64,000 nucleotides of DNA from the NCBI GenBank assembly GCA_947085045.1, contig CAMTUU010000003.1:124001-188000 (forward strand), read 5' to 3'. The notes beneath the pieces were generated by a model. The model was given only the letters and a program-made list of their open reading frames with translations. It made no database searches and had not been told where the DNA came from. This DNA comes from Pseudolysinimonas_A sp947085045. Its GTDB lineage: Bacteria > Actinomycetota > Actinomycetes > Actinomycetales > Microbacteriaceae. The position numbers and the translations under genes are program-made. Shown here piece by piece: positions 26,751 through 35,513 of this stretch. Numbering within the stretch: the first letter of the stretch is position 1; each line of letters begins with the position of its first letter.

Positions 26751-27254
26751 ACTCCGCGCAGCATCCACCCCACGGCCTCGTGCAGCAGATCTTCCCGGTC
26801 GCCCAGCACCCGCGAGGGTCAGCGTCGTCGACGCGTCGCCCTTGTTGATGAAGGCGAACGAGCACGTAATCAGACGACGAGTCGACGAGGTCCCAGTTGT
26901 TCACCCGCCGGCGCCTCATCGCCGCGAGATAGCTCTCCACCGCGAGATCCGGGTCGCGCCGCGCTGCATCGACGAGCAGCAGCAGCCCGGCGCGCCGGTG
27001 CTCGTGCTCGTCGTCATCGAGCAGCGAGTCCATCTCGTCGAACGAGGTTCCGCGGAACCAGCGAACGACCGACCGCGTCGCCGGCACCCGCACGCCGAGG
27101 AAGACATCGCCCTCGCCGTAGTACTCCCCGGCCCTGTCTTGAAGAACCGCCGAATAAGCACGGCATCCGCAGGATTCGCGACCGGGGCGAGCGCAGCACG
27201 CACGTCATCAGCCTTCGCAGCGGATTTCACGCAACGATTCTTCGCTGAGCGCAA
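26732..27254 (-). pseudogene. Remnant of an AlkD-like DNA alkylation repair protein
   Basis: HEAT-repeat alkylation-repair protein broken at several points. The first frame gives KADDVRAALAPVANPADAVLI then RRFFKTGPG. A one-base shift near 27,125-27,130 leads to EYYGEGDVFLGVRVPATRSV, WFRGTSFDEMDSLL, then NNWDLVDSSSDYVL. The sequence then jumps, by internal deletion and frame change, to FAFINKGDASTTLTLAG and, after another shift, to LLHEAVGWMLRGVG, the family C-terminus, ending at 26732. The conserved YYGEGDVFLGVR and NNWDLVD motifs make the family identification firm; the gene is certainly nonfunctional unless the assembly is wrong. Confidence 0.78.
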
Positions 27255-27288
27255 CTCTTTCCGGAAGCGCTTTTCCTAGGCTCGACGC

Positions 27289-28641
27289 ATGACGATCGTG
27301 ACCGCACCCCAGGATGTCGTAACGTCCGCCGCCTGGCTCGACCTCAAGGCCGCGGTCGTCGGGCTGCAGCCGCTCCAGGTGCACGACGGCAGCATCCCCG
27401 AGGTCGCGCACCACGCGCTGGCCCGCGCGCTCGTCGAGCGCATCGTCGCCGGCATCCGCGAACTCTCCCCGGCCTTCCCGCACGACGCCGACTACCTCGC
27501 CGCGCTGGGCACCGACCTCGGCCGCTGGAGCACCGAGGGGTTCGGCGTTCCCGACTTCTACGACGCCCTGGTCGCCTTCCACCCCGAGTCGCACCGCGAG
27601 AACGGGCTGCGGCACCTCGTCGTGTTCCCGATGTACACGCAGAACGGCAGCGCCGACCGCCTCGTCGAGGCGGTGCTGGTCGAGGTCGTCTGGCCGGAGT
27701 TCATCGCCGCGCTCGAGCAGACCTACACGAACGCGTTGTTCGTGCCGATCCGCTTCCTCGACTTCACGCCCGGGTACGACACCAACTCGGCGGTGCTGTT
27801 TCCGGAAACCGTCGCGATGCGCGAGATCCCGGCGTTCACCTGGGGGGCGATCTTCGCCGACCGCGAGGCCGCGCGCTTCCGCTCGGTGACCCGTCGCGCC
27901 GCGGAGGTCACGCGCCTCGAGCTGCCCGCTGACGCCGCGCGCCTGCTCGACGACCAGCGTCTCGCCGAGGAGACGTTCGTGCTGTGGGACCTCATCCACG
28001 ACCGCACCCACATGCGCGGCGATCTGCCGTTCGACCCGTTCATGATCAAGCAGCGGATGCCGTATTTCCTCTACTCGCTCGAGGAGCTGCGCTGCGACCT
28101 CACCGCGTTCCGCGCGGCGGTCGACCTCGTGCGCGCCGAGGACACGGACCCGGTCACCCGCGACCACGCGCACCTCGCGCAGTACGCCATCCTGTTCGAC
28201 CGCATGTTCCGCTTCCCGCTCACCGGCGACCGCACCCGCAACTACGACGGCCTCGGCGGGCAGCTGCTGTTCGCCTGGCTGCACCAGAAGAACGTGCTGC
28301 ACTGGACCGACACCGCTCTCGCCTTCGACTGGGCCGACGTGCCGGATGCCGTGGTCGCCCTGTCGGATGCGATCGACGACCTCTACTGGCGCAGCATCGA
28401 CCGACCGAAGATCGCGCACTGGCTCGCGGCCTACGAGCTGGTGCGCAGCGTGCTCGATCCGCACCCCGCGTCGGCCTGGGCCCGCGGCCTCTCCGACGAG
28501 ATCCTCACCGGGGCACCGAAGGGCATGACGGATGCCGTGCTCGACGACGAGTTCCCGCTGTCGATGTTCTACGAGGCCCTGAGTAAGAAGATGGGCGACG
28601 TCATCGAGTCGACGAAGGGCATCACGGGAGCCTCCGCCTGA
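27289..28641 (+). CDS. DUF6421-like conserved protein of unknown function
   Basis: A 450-residue soluble protein. I believe it belongs to the actinobacterial DUF6421 family, but that is from memory of the pattern. Conserved-looking blocks include FHPESHRENGLRHLVVFPMYTQNG, FVLWDLIHDRTHMRGDLPFD (a possible metal or substrate site with His-Asp-Arg-Thr-His), LAQYAILFDRMFRFPL and NYDGLGGQLLFAWLH. No signal peptide or membrane helix. The ATG is well placed after TTTTCCTAGGC. It is convergent with secA2: the two stops lie together in a 12-nt palindrome at 28636-28647. Confidence 0.65.
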   Translation: MTIVTAPQDVVTSAAWLDLKAAVVGLQPLQVHDGSIPEVAHHALARALVERIVAGIRELSPAFPHDADYLAALGTDLGRWSTEGFGVPDFYDALVAFHPESHRENGLRHLVVFPMYTQNGSADRLVEAVLVEVVWPEFIAALEQTYTNALFVPIRFLDFTPGYDTNSAVLFPETVAMREIPAFTWGAIFADREAARFRSVTRRAAEVTRLELPADAARLLDDQRLAEETFVLWDLIHDRTHMRGDLPFDPFMIKQRMPYFLYSLEELRCDLTAFRAAVDLVRAEDTDPVTRDHAHLAQYAILFDRMFRFPLTGDRTRNYDGLGGQLLFAWLHQKNVLHWTDTALAFDWADVPDAVVALSDAIDDLYWRSIDRPKIAHWLAAYELVRSVLDPHPASAWARGLSDEILTGAPKGMTDAVLDDEFPLSMFYEALSKKMGDVIESTKGITGASA

Positions 28642-30927
28642 TCAGGCGCGGCGGCGCAACGCCCGGGAGAGGGCATCGCCGAGCGGGTTGTCCGACACCA
28701 TGTAGGTCCAGGTGGCGGACGGTCGGCGGACCGTCGCCGGGACCCGCCCCTGCGCGACGTCGTCGGCCGACATCAGGCGCGCGGCGGCGAGCATGGACGC
28801 GGACATCCGCTCCTCCCATCCGTCGAACTCGGTCAAGGCGATCGTGTGGAAGGCATCGATCGGGTTCTCGTTGGCGAGTGCGCGGAGATGGATGCCATCG
28901 CGGAGCTCTTGCAGCACTCCGAGGTGCTCTGCCCACTGCTCGTCGGCGCTGAGCAGCGCGAGGTGCCGGAGGGTCTGCCGCACCGAGTTCTCCGGTACGG
29001 CCGACCACGTCGCGTACACGTCGGGCGCACGCTCCCGCACCCAGGTCACGGCGAGGTCGGTCGTCGCGATGCGGTGCCTGATCTCGAGTACGAACTCCCG
29101 CTGCCAGGTGATGGCCCGGCTGAACGACCAGGTCGAACGGTGGCGTTGCAGTCGCGCGGCCTCGGTCGCCCGCTGTGCCGAAGCGACGACGGCACGCCGC
29201 CGGCGGGGGGACAGCCGCGTCCGCGCCGGCATCCTCTTCGAGCGGAGACGGTCGGCGGGATCGGCCGACACGATCTCGTCCTCCAGGCTGCTGAAGCCGC
29301 CGGTCGACCCGGGATCGCCCTGTCGGCCGCTGCGTCCGCGGAGTTGCGCGTCGAGGCGGCGCGAGGGGTAGCTCCCGACGGCGACGACCGCGAGTCCGCC
29401 GAGGGCGAGAACGCGCGCGCGATCCTCGCCGGCGACCCCGCCGAGCACGATGTCGGTTCCGCGGCCTGAGATCTGAGTCGAGATGGTCACGGCGCCGAAC
29501 TCGCCGGCCCGGCTGACGACGGCCGCCTCCGTCGCGTCGTTCCGGGCGTTGAGCACCTCGGCGTCGATGCCCCGCTCGTGCAGGCGACGCGCGAGATCCT
29601 CCGAATCCGCGACGCTCTGCGTCCCGACCAGCACGGGCTGACCGGTCGCATGGAGGCGCTCGACGTCCGCGATCACGGCACCCACCATCTCGTCCACCGT
29701 TTCGAGCACCACGGTCGGATGATCGACCCGGACGAGGGGCCGATGCCTCGGGATGCGTCCCGACCGCAGCCGATAGAACTCGACAAGATCTTCGGCGACG
29801 GCCACGATCGTCGCCGACATCCCCGAGAGATGGTCGTAGCGCAGCGCGAGGTCCTGAATCGTGATCGTGTCGAGCACGATCCCTTGCGCGCTGATCGCGA
29901 CCCCCTCCTTCGCTTCGACGGCGGCGTGGAGACCATCGGGCCACCTCTGGAGATCGGCGACCCGGCCGCGGCTCGCGCTGATCAGCTTGATCGCCCCGTC
30001 CGTCACGAGATAGTGGACGTCCCTCCGCATCAGCACTTTCGCGTGGAGCGCGAGGTTGAGGACGGTGAGCATCTCGGTGTTGTCGCCCGAGTAGAGATCG
30101 ATCCCCCCGAGCGCGACTTCGACTTGGTCGAGGCCGGCCTCCGTGAAGGAGACCGTCTCGCCGTCGGCATCGATCAGATAGTGGATGCCTTCAGCCAGGG
30201 ACTCGACGACACGTGCCCCCGTCTCGCTCTCGCGGGAGTGTCCCTCGAGAGTCCCGGCCAGCACCAGCGGGGCCATCGCCTCGTCGATGAGAACGGCGTC
30301 CGCCTCGTCGACGATCGCGGCGTCGAACATCGGCGAGACCCGGTCGGATTCGGGGATCGCGAAGCGGTCGCGCAGCACGTCGTAGCCGACCTCGCTCACC
30401 GAGGCGTAGACCACGTCCCGCGAGTAGACGTCGGCGCGTTCCGCGGGAGTGGACGTTTGCGAGAGCCATCCGACCGAGAGGCCCAGCGATGCGTAGAGCC
30501 CGCCCATCCACGTCGCGTCCCGCTCGGCCAGGAAGTCGTTGATCGACAGCACGTGCACGCGTCGTCGGGAGCGCGCGAGATACGCCGCGGCGATCGCGCC
30601 GGTGAGAGTCTTCCCCTCGCCGGTGTCCATCTCGATCGCGTGCCCGGCGATCAACGCGCAGGCCCCCACGAGCTGCTCGCGGTGGGCCGCGAACCCCACC
30701 CCGCGGTGGGCGGCCTCCGCGACGATCGCGAGCTCTCTCGGATCGACCGCGGGACCGTCGGGAGGCGGCGGGAGCGCATCCCGGAGTTGCCGGTCGGTGA
30801 GCACCGCGACCTCGGCTCGTGACGCCAGGGCCCTGCCGACCACGGCGTCGAACTCCCGGAAGTCCGTGGTCCCCGGCCTTCCGACCAGCCGGGCAAGCGA
30901 CCGCGAGATGTCCTCCAGATCGAACAC
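28642..30927 (-). CDS. secA2: SecA2-like accessory preprotein translocase ATPase
   Basis: A 761-residue SecA paralog. Walker A is MDTGEGKTL (near residue 100), the DEAD-box is VDEADAVLIDEA (near 207), and motif V/VI are STQISGRGTDIVLGG and GRSGRQGDPGS, so the motor is intact. It is about 150 residues shorter than housekeeping SecA and lacks the C-terminal linker and zinc-binding cysteines, as in SecA2 proteins that export a small set of substrates. No SecY2 or Asp genes are nearby. GTG start; the upstream 2H phosphoesterase gene ends 3 nt before it. Confidence 0.85.
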   Translation of the reverse strand: MFDLEDISRSLARLVGRPGTTDFREFDAVVGRALASRAEVAVLTDRQLRDALPPPPDGPAVDPRELAIVAEAAHRGVGFAAHREQLVGACALIAGHAIEMDTGEGKTLTGAIAAAYLARSRRRVHVLSINDFLAERDATWMGGLYASLGLSVGWLSQTSTPAERADVYSRDVVYASVSEVGYDVLRDRFAIPESDRVSPMFDAAIVDEADAVLIDEAMAPLVLAGTLEGHSRESETGARVVESLAEGIHYLIDADGETVSFTEAGLDQVEVALGGIDLYSGDNTEMLTVLNLALHAKVLMRRDVHYLVTDGAIKLISASRGRVADLQRWPDGLHAAVEAKEGVAISAQGIVLDTITIQDLALRYDHLSGMSATIVAVAEDLVEFYRLRSGRIPRHRPLVRVDHPTVVLETVDEMVGAVIADVERLHATGQPVLVGTQSVADSEDLARRLHERGIDAEVLNARNDATEAAVVSRAGEFGAVTISTQISGRGTDIVLGGVAGEDRARVLALGGLAVVAVGSYPSRRLDAQLRGRSGRQGDPGSTGGFSSLEDEIVSADPADRLRSKRMPARTRLSPRRRRAVVASAQRATEAARLQRHRSTWSFSRAITWQREFVLEIRHRIATTDLAVTWVRERAPDVYATWSAVPENSVRQTLRHLALLSADEQWAEHLGVLQELRDGIHLRALANENPIDAFHTIALTEFDGWEERMSASMLAAARLMSADDVAQGRVPATVRRPSATWTYMVSDNPLGDALSRALRRRA

Positions 30928-30930
30928 GGT

Positions 30931-31389
30931 TCAGTCCAATTCGACGGGAGCCGCCGCCTGGACCAGCGCCGAGTCTCCGTCCAGCAGAACGAGGTGAAGA
31001 GTCGACACCGTCTCGATGCCCGACCACGCGCCGTCCCGCGAATCGGTGACGTGCGCCCGGTAGGCCTCTCCGACGAACGGCGTCGTGAAATCGCATCCCG
31101 CTCGGAGCAGTGCGTCGACGACGCGATCGTGCAGCGCTCGCCAGGCGTCCGCTGGCTCCGCAAGCACGACCGGCACCTCCCCAGCGGGCCCGAACGCCGC
31201 GTGCGCACCCGCCGAGACCGAGAGCTCCCCTGTCGAGCGAACACTCTCGGCGAGGATCCGCGACAACTGCGAGACCGCAAGCGTCGAGATGAAGTTCGTG
31301 GACACCGTGACGTGCCAGGGCCACGCCCGCCGCGAGAAGGCTGCGTCGGGCAGGGGGCCGAGGAACGCGGTCACCACGAACAGGGTCAT
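30931..31389 (-). CDS. 2H phosphoesterase / 2'-5' RNA ligase-like protein
   Basis: A 152-residue protein with two HxT-type motifs, WHVTVS (near residue 25) and RAHVTD (near residue 112), which form the paired-histidine active site of the 2H (LigT/CPDase) superfamily. Such enzymes open cyclic phosphates or act on 2'-5' linkages in RNA or nucleotides. It lies 3 nt upstream of secA2 on the same strand, so they form an operon, although no functional link is known to me. Confidence 0.7.
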   Translation of the reverse strand: MTLFVVTAFLGPLPDAAFSRRAWPWHVTVSTNFISTLAVSQLSRILAESVRSTGELSVSAGAHAAFGPAGEVPVVLAEPADAWRALHDRVVDALLRAGCDFTTPFVGEAYRAHVTDSRDGAWSGIETVSTLHLVLLDGDSALVQAAAPVELD

Positions 31390-31473
31390 GCGGCGATCCT
31401 GACAGCCGAGGGCACGGTGCGACTCCGTCTGAGGAGGGAGGCGCCCGCGGCGGCGCGTCCGTAGGCTCGCAGG

Positions 31474-32739
31474 ATGACCGCCGCGGGCAGTGACGCAATG
31501 ACGCGACGCTCCGCGCCGACATCCCGAGAGCTGCGGGCCGACGTCGCACTCGCCGGCGTGATCTTCGTGGGCGCCCTGCTCAGTTCGGTGCTCTACCGGG
31601 TCGCCGGATTCTTCGACGAGCCAGCTCCCGGCTGGGCCGCGATCCCGTACGCGCTCGGCATCTCGGTACCGCTGATCTGGCGCCGTCGGTCTCCGGGCGT
31701 GGTCGCGATCGTCGTCTCGGCCACCGTCATCACGGCCGGCTCGTTCCTCGTGCCGGAGGCCATCATCGGCAACATCGCCCTGTTCATCGCGTTCTACTCG
31801 GTCGGCGCCTGGGACTCGAACCGGCTCCGCGCCCATGTCGTGCGCGGCCTCATCATCGTGGCGATGGTCATCTGGCTGTTCGTGGCCGTCTACCTCGGCA
31901 CCATCGACGGCTTCGACACCGAGCGCACGACGGGTGGGGGCTTCTCGCCATTCGTCGCGTTCACCCTCATCCAGATCTTCACCAACCTGCTGTACTTCGG
32001 CGGCGCGTATTACTACGGCGAGCGCGCGTGGGGCTCGGCCCTCGCGCGTCAGGCCCTCGACGAGCGCACCGCGCAGCTCGAGTTCGAACGCGAGCGGCTC
32101 GCCGAACAGGCCGTCGCCCTCGACCGCGTGCGCATCGCCCGGGAACTCCACGACTCGGTCGCGCACCACGTCTCGGTGATGGGGGTGCAGGCCGGAGCCG
32201 CGCGCTCGGCTCTCGCGTCCGACCCCGAAACCGCGAGCCAGGCGCTGCGGCACGTCGAGGACACCGCCCGTTCGGCGATCGACGAGCTGCACGGGCTGCT
32301 GCGCACCCTCCGAGACGCGGGAGCGGCCCCGGACCCGAGTCCCGCGTCGACGATCGGCGTGGCGGCGCTGCCCTCGCTCGTGAAGGCGTCGCAGGATGCC
32401 GGCCTCCCGACCGACCTCGAGATCGTCGGCGATCCCCGGCCGCTGCCCCCCGCCCTGAGCCTCAACGTCTACCGGATCGCCCAGGAGGCGCTCACCAACG
32501 CCCGCAAGCACGCCGGTCCCGGTGCGGCGGCCGAGGTGCGGCTGCGTTATCTCGCCGACGCCGTCGAGCTCGAGGTCGCCAACAGCGGCACGACGCGCAC
32601 CCTCCGCGCTCCGGGAGGCCTCGGCCAGCTCGGGATGCGGGAGCGCGTCGCGACGTCCGGCGGCTCCCTCGAGATCGGTCCGCGCTCGCGGGGCGGGTAC
32701 CTGGTGCGGGCGCGTCTTCCGCTCGCGGCGAGCGCATGA
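31474..32739 (+). CDS. Sensor histidine kinase (NarL-type two-component system)
   Basis: A 421-residue membrane kinase. Five or six N-terminal membrane helices (about residues 20-170) precede a short coiled coil and the HisKA_3 dimerisation domain with phospho-acceptor His226 in ARELHDSVAHHVSVMGVQ. The ATPase domain shows NVYRIAQEALTNARKHAG (N box) and GLGQLGMRERVATSGG (G boxes). The signal is unknown; there is no large extracytoplasmic domain, so it may sense membrane stress. It overlaps the response regulator by 4 nt (ATGA). Confidence 0.92.
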   Translation: MTAAGSDAMTRRSAPTSRELRADVALAGVIFVGALLSSVLYRVAGFFDEPAPGWAAIPYALGISVPLIWRRRSPGVVAIVVSATVITAGSFLVPEAIIGNIALFIAFYSVGAWDSNRLRAHVVRGLIIVAMVIWLFVAVYLGTIDGFDTERTTGGGFSPFVAFTLIQIFTNLLYFGGAYYYGERAWGSALARQALDERTAQLEFERERLAEQAVALDRVRIARELHDSVAHHVSVMGVQAGAARSALASDPETASQALRHVEDTARSAIDELHGLLRTLRDAGAAPDPSPASTIGVAALPSLVKASQDAGLPTDLEIVGDPRPLPPALSLNVYRIAQEALTNARKHAGPGAAAEVRLRYLADAVELEVANSGTTRTLRAPGGLGQLGMRERVATSGGSLEIGPRSRGGYLVRARLPLAASA

Positions 32740-33389
32740 CCATTCGGATCCTGCTGGTGGACGACCAGGAGCTGGTGCGCACGGGGTTCCGCGTCATCCT
32801 CGGCAGCGTGGCCGGGCTTGAGGTCGTCGGCGAGGCCGGTGACGGGGTCCGGGCGATCGAACTGGCCCGCGAACTGCGGCCCGATGTCATCTGCATGGAT
32901 GTGCAGATGCCCGTGCTCGACGGCCTCGACGCCACCCGACGCATCGTCGCCGACCCCGCCGCCACCGGCACGGTGCTCGTGCTCACCACCTTCGACGACG
33001 ACGACTCGCTGTTCCGCGCGCTCGATGCCGGTGCGAGCGGGTTCCTGCTGAAGACCGCGAGCCCCGAGCAGCTGGTCGACGCCGTGCGCGTTCTCGCCGC
33101 CGGCGACGCGCTGCTCGCCCCGGAGGTGACCCGGCGCGTGATCGAGCGGTTCGGCGGTGCCGCGGCCCCTCGCTCGGCCGAGCTCGACGCCCTCACCGAT
33201 CGCGAGGCGGAGGTCTTCCGCCTCGTCGCCCGCGGCTTCTCCAACGCCGAGATCGCCGCGGAACTGCACGTCGGCGAGGCCACGGTGAAGACGCACGTCT
33301 CCAACATCCTGTTGAAGCTCGGCGTGCGCGATCGGGTGCAGGCGGTGGTGCGCGCCTACGAGACGGGCTTCGTGCGCACCGCGGGTTGA
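32736..33389 (+). CDS. LuxR/NarL-family response regulator
   Basis: A 217-residue regulator. The receiver domain has the acidic pair DD near residue 10, phospho-acceptor Asp55 in ICMDVQMPVLD and the conserved Lys in FLLKTASPEQL. The C-terminal LuxR helix-turn-helix is LTDREAEVFRLVARGFSNAEIAAELHV followed by KTHVSNILLKLGVRDR. It is coupled to the upstream kinase and probably controls the ABC exporter that follows at 33,528, a common arrangement. Its stop codon lies inside a long inverted repeat. Confidence 0.93.
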   Translation: MTIRILLVDDQELVRTGFRVILGSVAGLEVVGEAGDGVRAIELARELRPDVICMDVQMPVLDGLDATRRIVADPAATGTVLVLTTFDDDDSLFRALDAGASGFLLKTASPEQLVDAVRVLAAGDALLAPEVTRRVIERFGGAAAPRSAELDALTDREAEVFRLVARGFSNAEIAAELHVGEATVKTHVSNILLKLGVRDRVQAVVRAYETGFVRTAG

Positions 33390-33469
33390 GTGCCGCCGCA
33401 GGCGGTGTGTCGAAACCAGGTACGTCGAACGTGGGGGCTTCGATACACCCGCTGCGCGGGCACTCAACC
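33384..33469. repeat. Long imperfect inverted repeat (REP-like), 34-nt arms
   Basis: The left arm (33384-33417, beginning GGTTGAGTGCC and ending GTGTCGAAACC) is complementary to the right arm (33436-33469, GGCTTCGATACACCC to GCACTCAACC) with few mismatches. It begins in the last codons of the response regulator. It resembles palindromic units dispersed in Microbacteriaceae genomes, and could also act as a terminator before the exporter genes. Confidence 0.65.
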
Positions 33470-33527
33470 CGCGGTAGTCCTCCCTGCGGGGGAGGCACGC
33501 GCCGCCCGGGGTTCGTAGCGTGGAGGC

Positions 33528-34412
33528 ATGCTGCAGATCCGCAACCTCGACAAGCGATACGGCACCCGACAGGTGCTCGACGACGTCAGCTTCGACGTGC
33601 ACTCCGGGCGCATGACCGGGTTCGTCGGCGGCAACGGCGCCGGCAAGACGACGACGATGCGCATCATCCTCGGCGTGCTCGCCGCCGACGCCGGCACGGT
33701 GAGCCTCGACGGCAAGACGCTCGACGTCGGCGGTCGGCGGCGCTTCGGCTACATGCCCGAGGAGCGCGGCCTGTATCCGAAGATGAAGCTCCAGGAGCAG
33801 CTCGTCTACCTGGCCCGTCTGCACGGCCTGAGTTCGGCCGACGCCACCCGCAACGCGAGCACTCTCCTCGACCAGCTCGGGCTCGGCGAGCGCCGCGACG
33901 AGCCGATCGAGAAGCTGTCCCTCGGCAACCAGCAGCGCGCGCAGATCGCCGCCGCGCTCGTGCACGAGCCGTCGGTGCTCGTGCTCGACGAACCGTTCTC
34001 GGGTCTCGACCCGATGGCGGTGGATGTCGTGGTCGGCGTGCTGCAGGACCGCGCGGCGGCCGGCGTGCCGGTGCTGTTCTCGAGCCACCAGCTCGACATC
34101 GTCGAGCGCCTCTGTGACGACCTCGTCATCATCGCCGACGGCAAGATCCGGGTGGCCGGGCCGCGGGCGACGCTGCGCGAGCAGCACGCGACCCTGCGCT
34201 ACGAGCTGCTCACCTCCGCCGACACCGCGTGGTTGCGCGAACAGTCCGGCATCGACGTCGTCGAGTTCGACGGCAACTACGCCCTCTTCGACGCGACCGA
34301 CGAGAAGGCCGTGCAGGCCGTGCTCCGCGCCGCGACCGCGCGTGGCGACGTGCTCAGTTTCGCCCGCCAGCATCCGTCCCTCGCCCAGATCTTCAAGGAG
34401 GTCGTCCAGTGA
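33528..34412 (+). CDS. ABC transporter ATP-binding protein (NatA-like exporter)
   Basis: A 294-residue ATPase: Walker A GGNGAGKTTTMRII, Q-loop MPEERGLYPKMKLQEQLVYLA, signature LSLGNQQRAQIAAAL, Walker B VLVLDEPFSGLDP and H-loop FSSHQLDIVERL. The EERGLYP motif is typical of the NatA/YhaQ group of Na+ or antibiotic exporters. The C-terminal ~70-residue domain follows. It overlaps the permease gene by 4 nt (GTGA) and sits downstream of the two-component system, which probably regulates it. Confidence 0.91.
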   Translation: MLQIRNLDKRYGTRQVLDDVSFDVHSGRMTGFVGGNGAGKTTTMRIILGVLAADAGTVSLDGKTLDVGGRRRFGYMPEERGLYPKMKLQEQLVYLARLHGLSSADATRNASTLLDQLGLGERRDEPIEKLSLGNQQRAQIAAALVHEPSVLVLDEPFSGLDPMAVDVVVGVLQDRAAAGVPVLFSSHQLDIVERLCDDLVIIADGKIRVAGPRATLREQHATLRYELLTSADTAWLREQSGIDVVEFDGNYALFDATDEKAVQAVLRAATARGDVLSFARQHPSLAQIFKEVVQ

Positions 34413-35506
34413 CCACCACCACGCCCGAGCTGCGCACCGGCTCCACCCGGCTCGCCGGACTCGTCGCGCAGCGCGAGATCAGCACGCGCCTGCGCAGCAA
34501 GTCGTTCCTGATCTCGACCGGCATCCTGCTGCTGCTCGTGCTCGGCGGCATCATCGCCGGGTCGATCGCCGCGGCCACGGTCGACGACACCAAGGTCGCC
34601 GTCACCGACGCCTCGGTCGTCGCCGGGATCGACGGCATCGAGCCGGTGACGGTCGCCGACCGGGCCGAGGCGGAGCAGCTCATCCGCGACGGCGACGTCG
34701 ACGCGGCCGTGCTGCCCGACGACTCGACGGATCTCGGGCTGGTCATCGTCGCCGACTCGAGCCCGCCGCTCGAGCTCATCACGCTGCTGAGCGTCACGCC
34801 GCCGGTCGAGCTGCTCGACCCCGACGCCATCCCGGGCGGGCTCGCCTACCTCGTCGCCTTCGGCTTCGGCATCGTGTTCTTCACCGCCGCGATGACCTTC
34901 GGGCCGACGATCGCGCAGTCCGTCGTCGAGGAGAAGCAGACCCGGGTCGTCGAGATCCTGCTCGCCGCCGTGCCGACGCGCGTGCTCTTCAGCGGCAAGG
35001 TGATCGGCACCTCGGTGCTCGCCTTCGGCCAGATCGCGCTCATCGCCGCGATGGCGATCATCGGACTCACCGTCACCGGGCAGGACGACCTGCTGGTCGG
35101 TCTCGGTGGCGCGGTGATCTGGTTCGTGGTGTTCTTCGTGCTCGGTTTCGTGTTGCTCGCCTCGCTGTTCGCGGCGACCGGCGCGATGGTGTCGCGGCAG
35201 GAGGACATCGGCGCGACGACCACCCCGGTCACGATGCTGGTGATGCTGCCGTACTTCGCCGTGATCTTCTTCAACGACAACCCGCTCGTCGTCGCGATCA
35301 TGTCGTACGTGCCGTTCTCGGCCCCGGTGGCGATGCCGCTGCGACTCTTCCTGGGCACCGCCGAGTGGTGGGAGCCGCTGCTGTCGCTCGGCATCCTGGC
35401 CGTCACGACCGTCGCGCTCATCGCCGTCGGGGTGCGCATCTACGAGAACTCGCTGCTCAAGCTGGGCGCCCGGGTGTCGTGGAAGGATGCCCTCGCCGCG
35501 CGATGA
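34409..35506 (+). CDS. ABC-2 transporter permease (NatB-like)
   Basis: A 365-residue permease. An N-terminal helix (SFLISTGILLLLVLGGIIAGS) is followed by an extracytoplasmic domain (about residues 50-145), then about five membrane helices. The cytoplasmic coupling motif QSVVEEKQTRVVEILLAAVPTRVLFSGKVIG is the YhaP/NatB signature. It forms an exporter with the preceding ATPase. The GTG start overlaps the ATPase stop. Substrate unknown; sodium or an antimicrobial peptide is typical of the family. Confidence 0.88.
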   Translation: MTTTTPELRTGSTRLAGLVAQREISTRLRSKSFLISTGILLLLVLGGIIAGSIAAATVDDTKVAVTDASVVAGIDGIEPVTVADRAEAEQLIRDGDVDAAVLPDDSTDLGLVIVADSSPPLELITLLSVTPPVELLDPDAIPGGLAYLVAFGFGIVFFTAAMTFGPTIAQSVVEEKQTRVVEILLAAVPTRVLFSGKVIGTSVLAFGQIALIAAMAIIGLTVTGQDDLLVGLGGAVIWFVVFFVLGFVLLASLFAATGAMVSRQEDIGATTTPVTMLVMLPYFAVIFFNDNPLVVAIMSYVPFSAPVAMPLRLFLGTAEWWEPLLSLGILAVTTVALIAVGVRIYENSLLKLGARVSWKDALAAR

Positions 35507-35513
35507 TAAGCGG

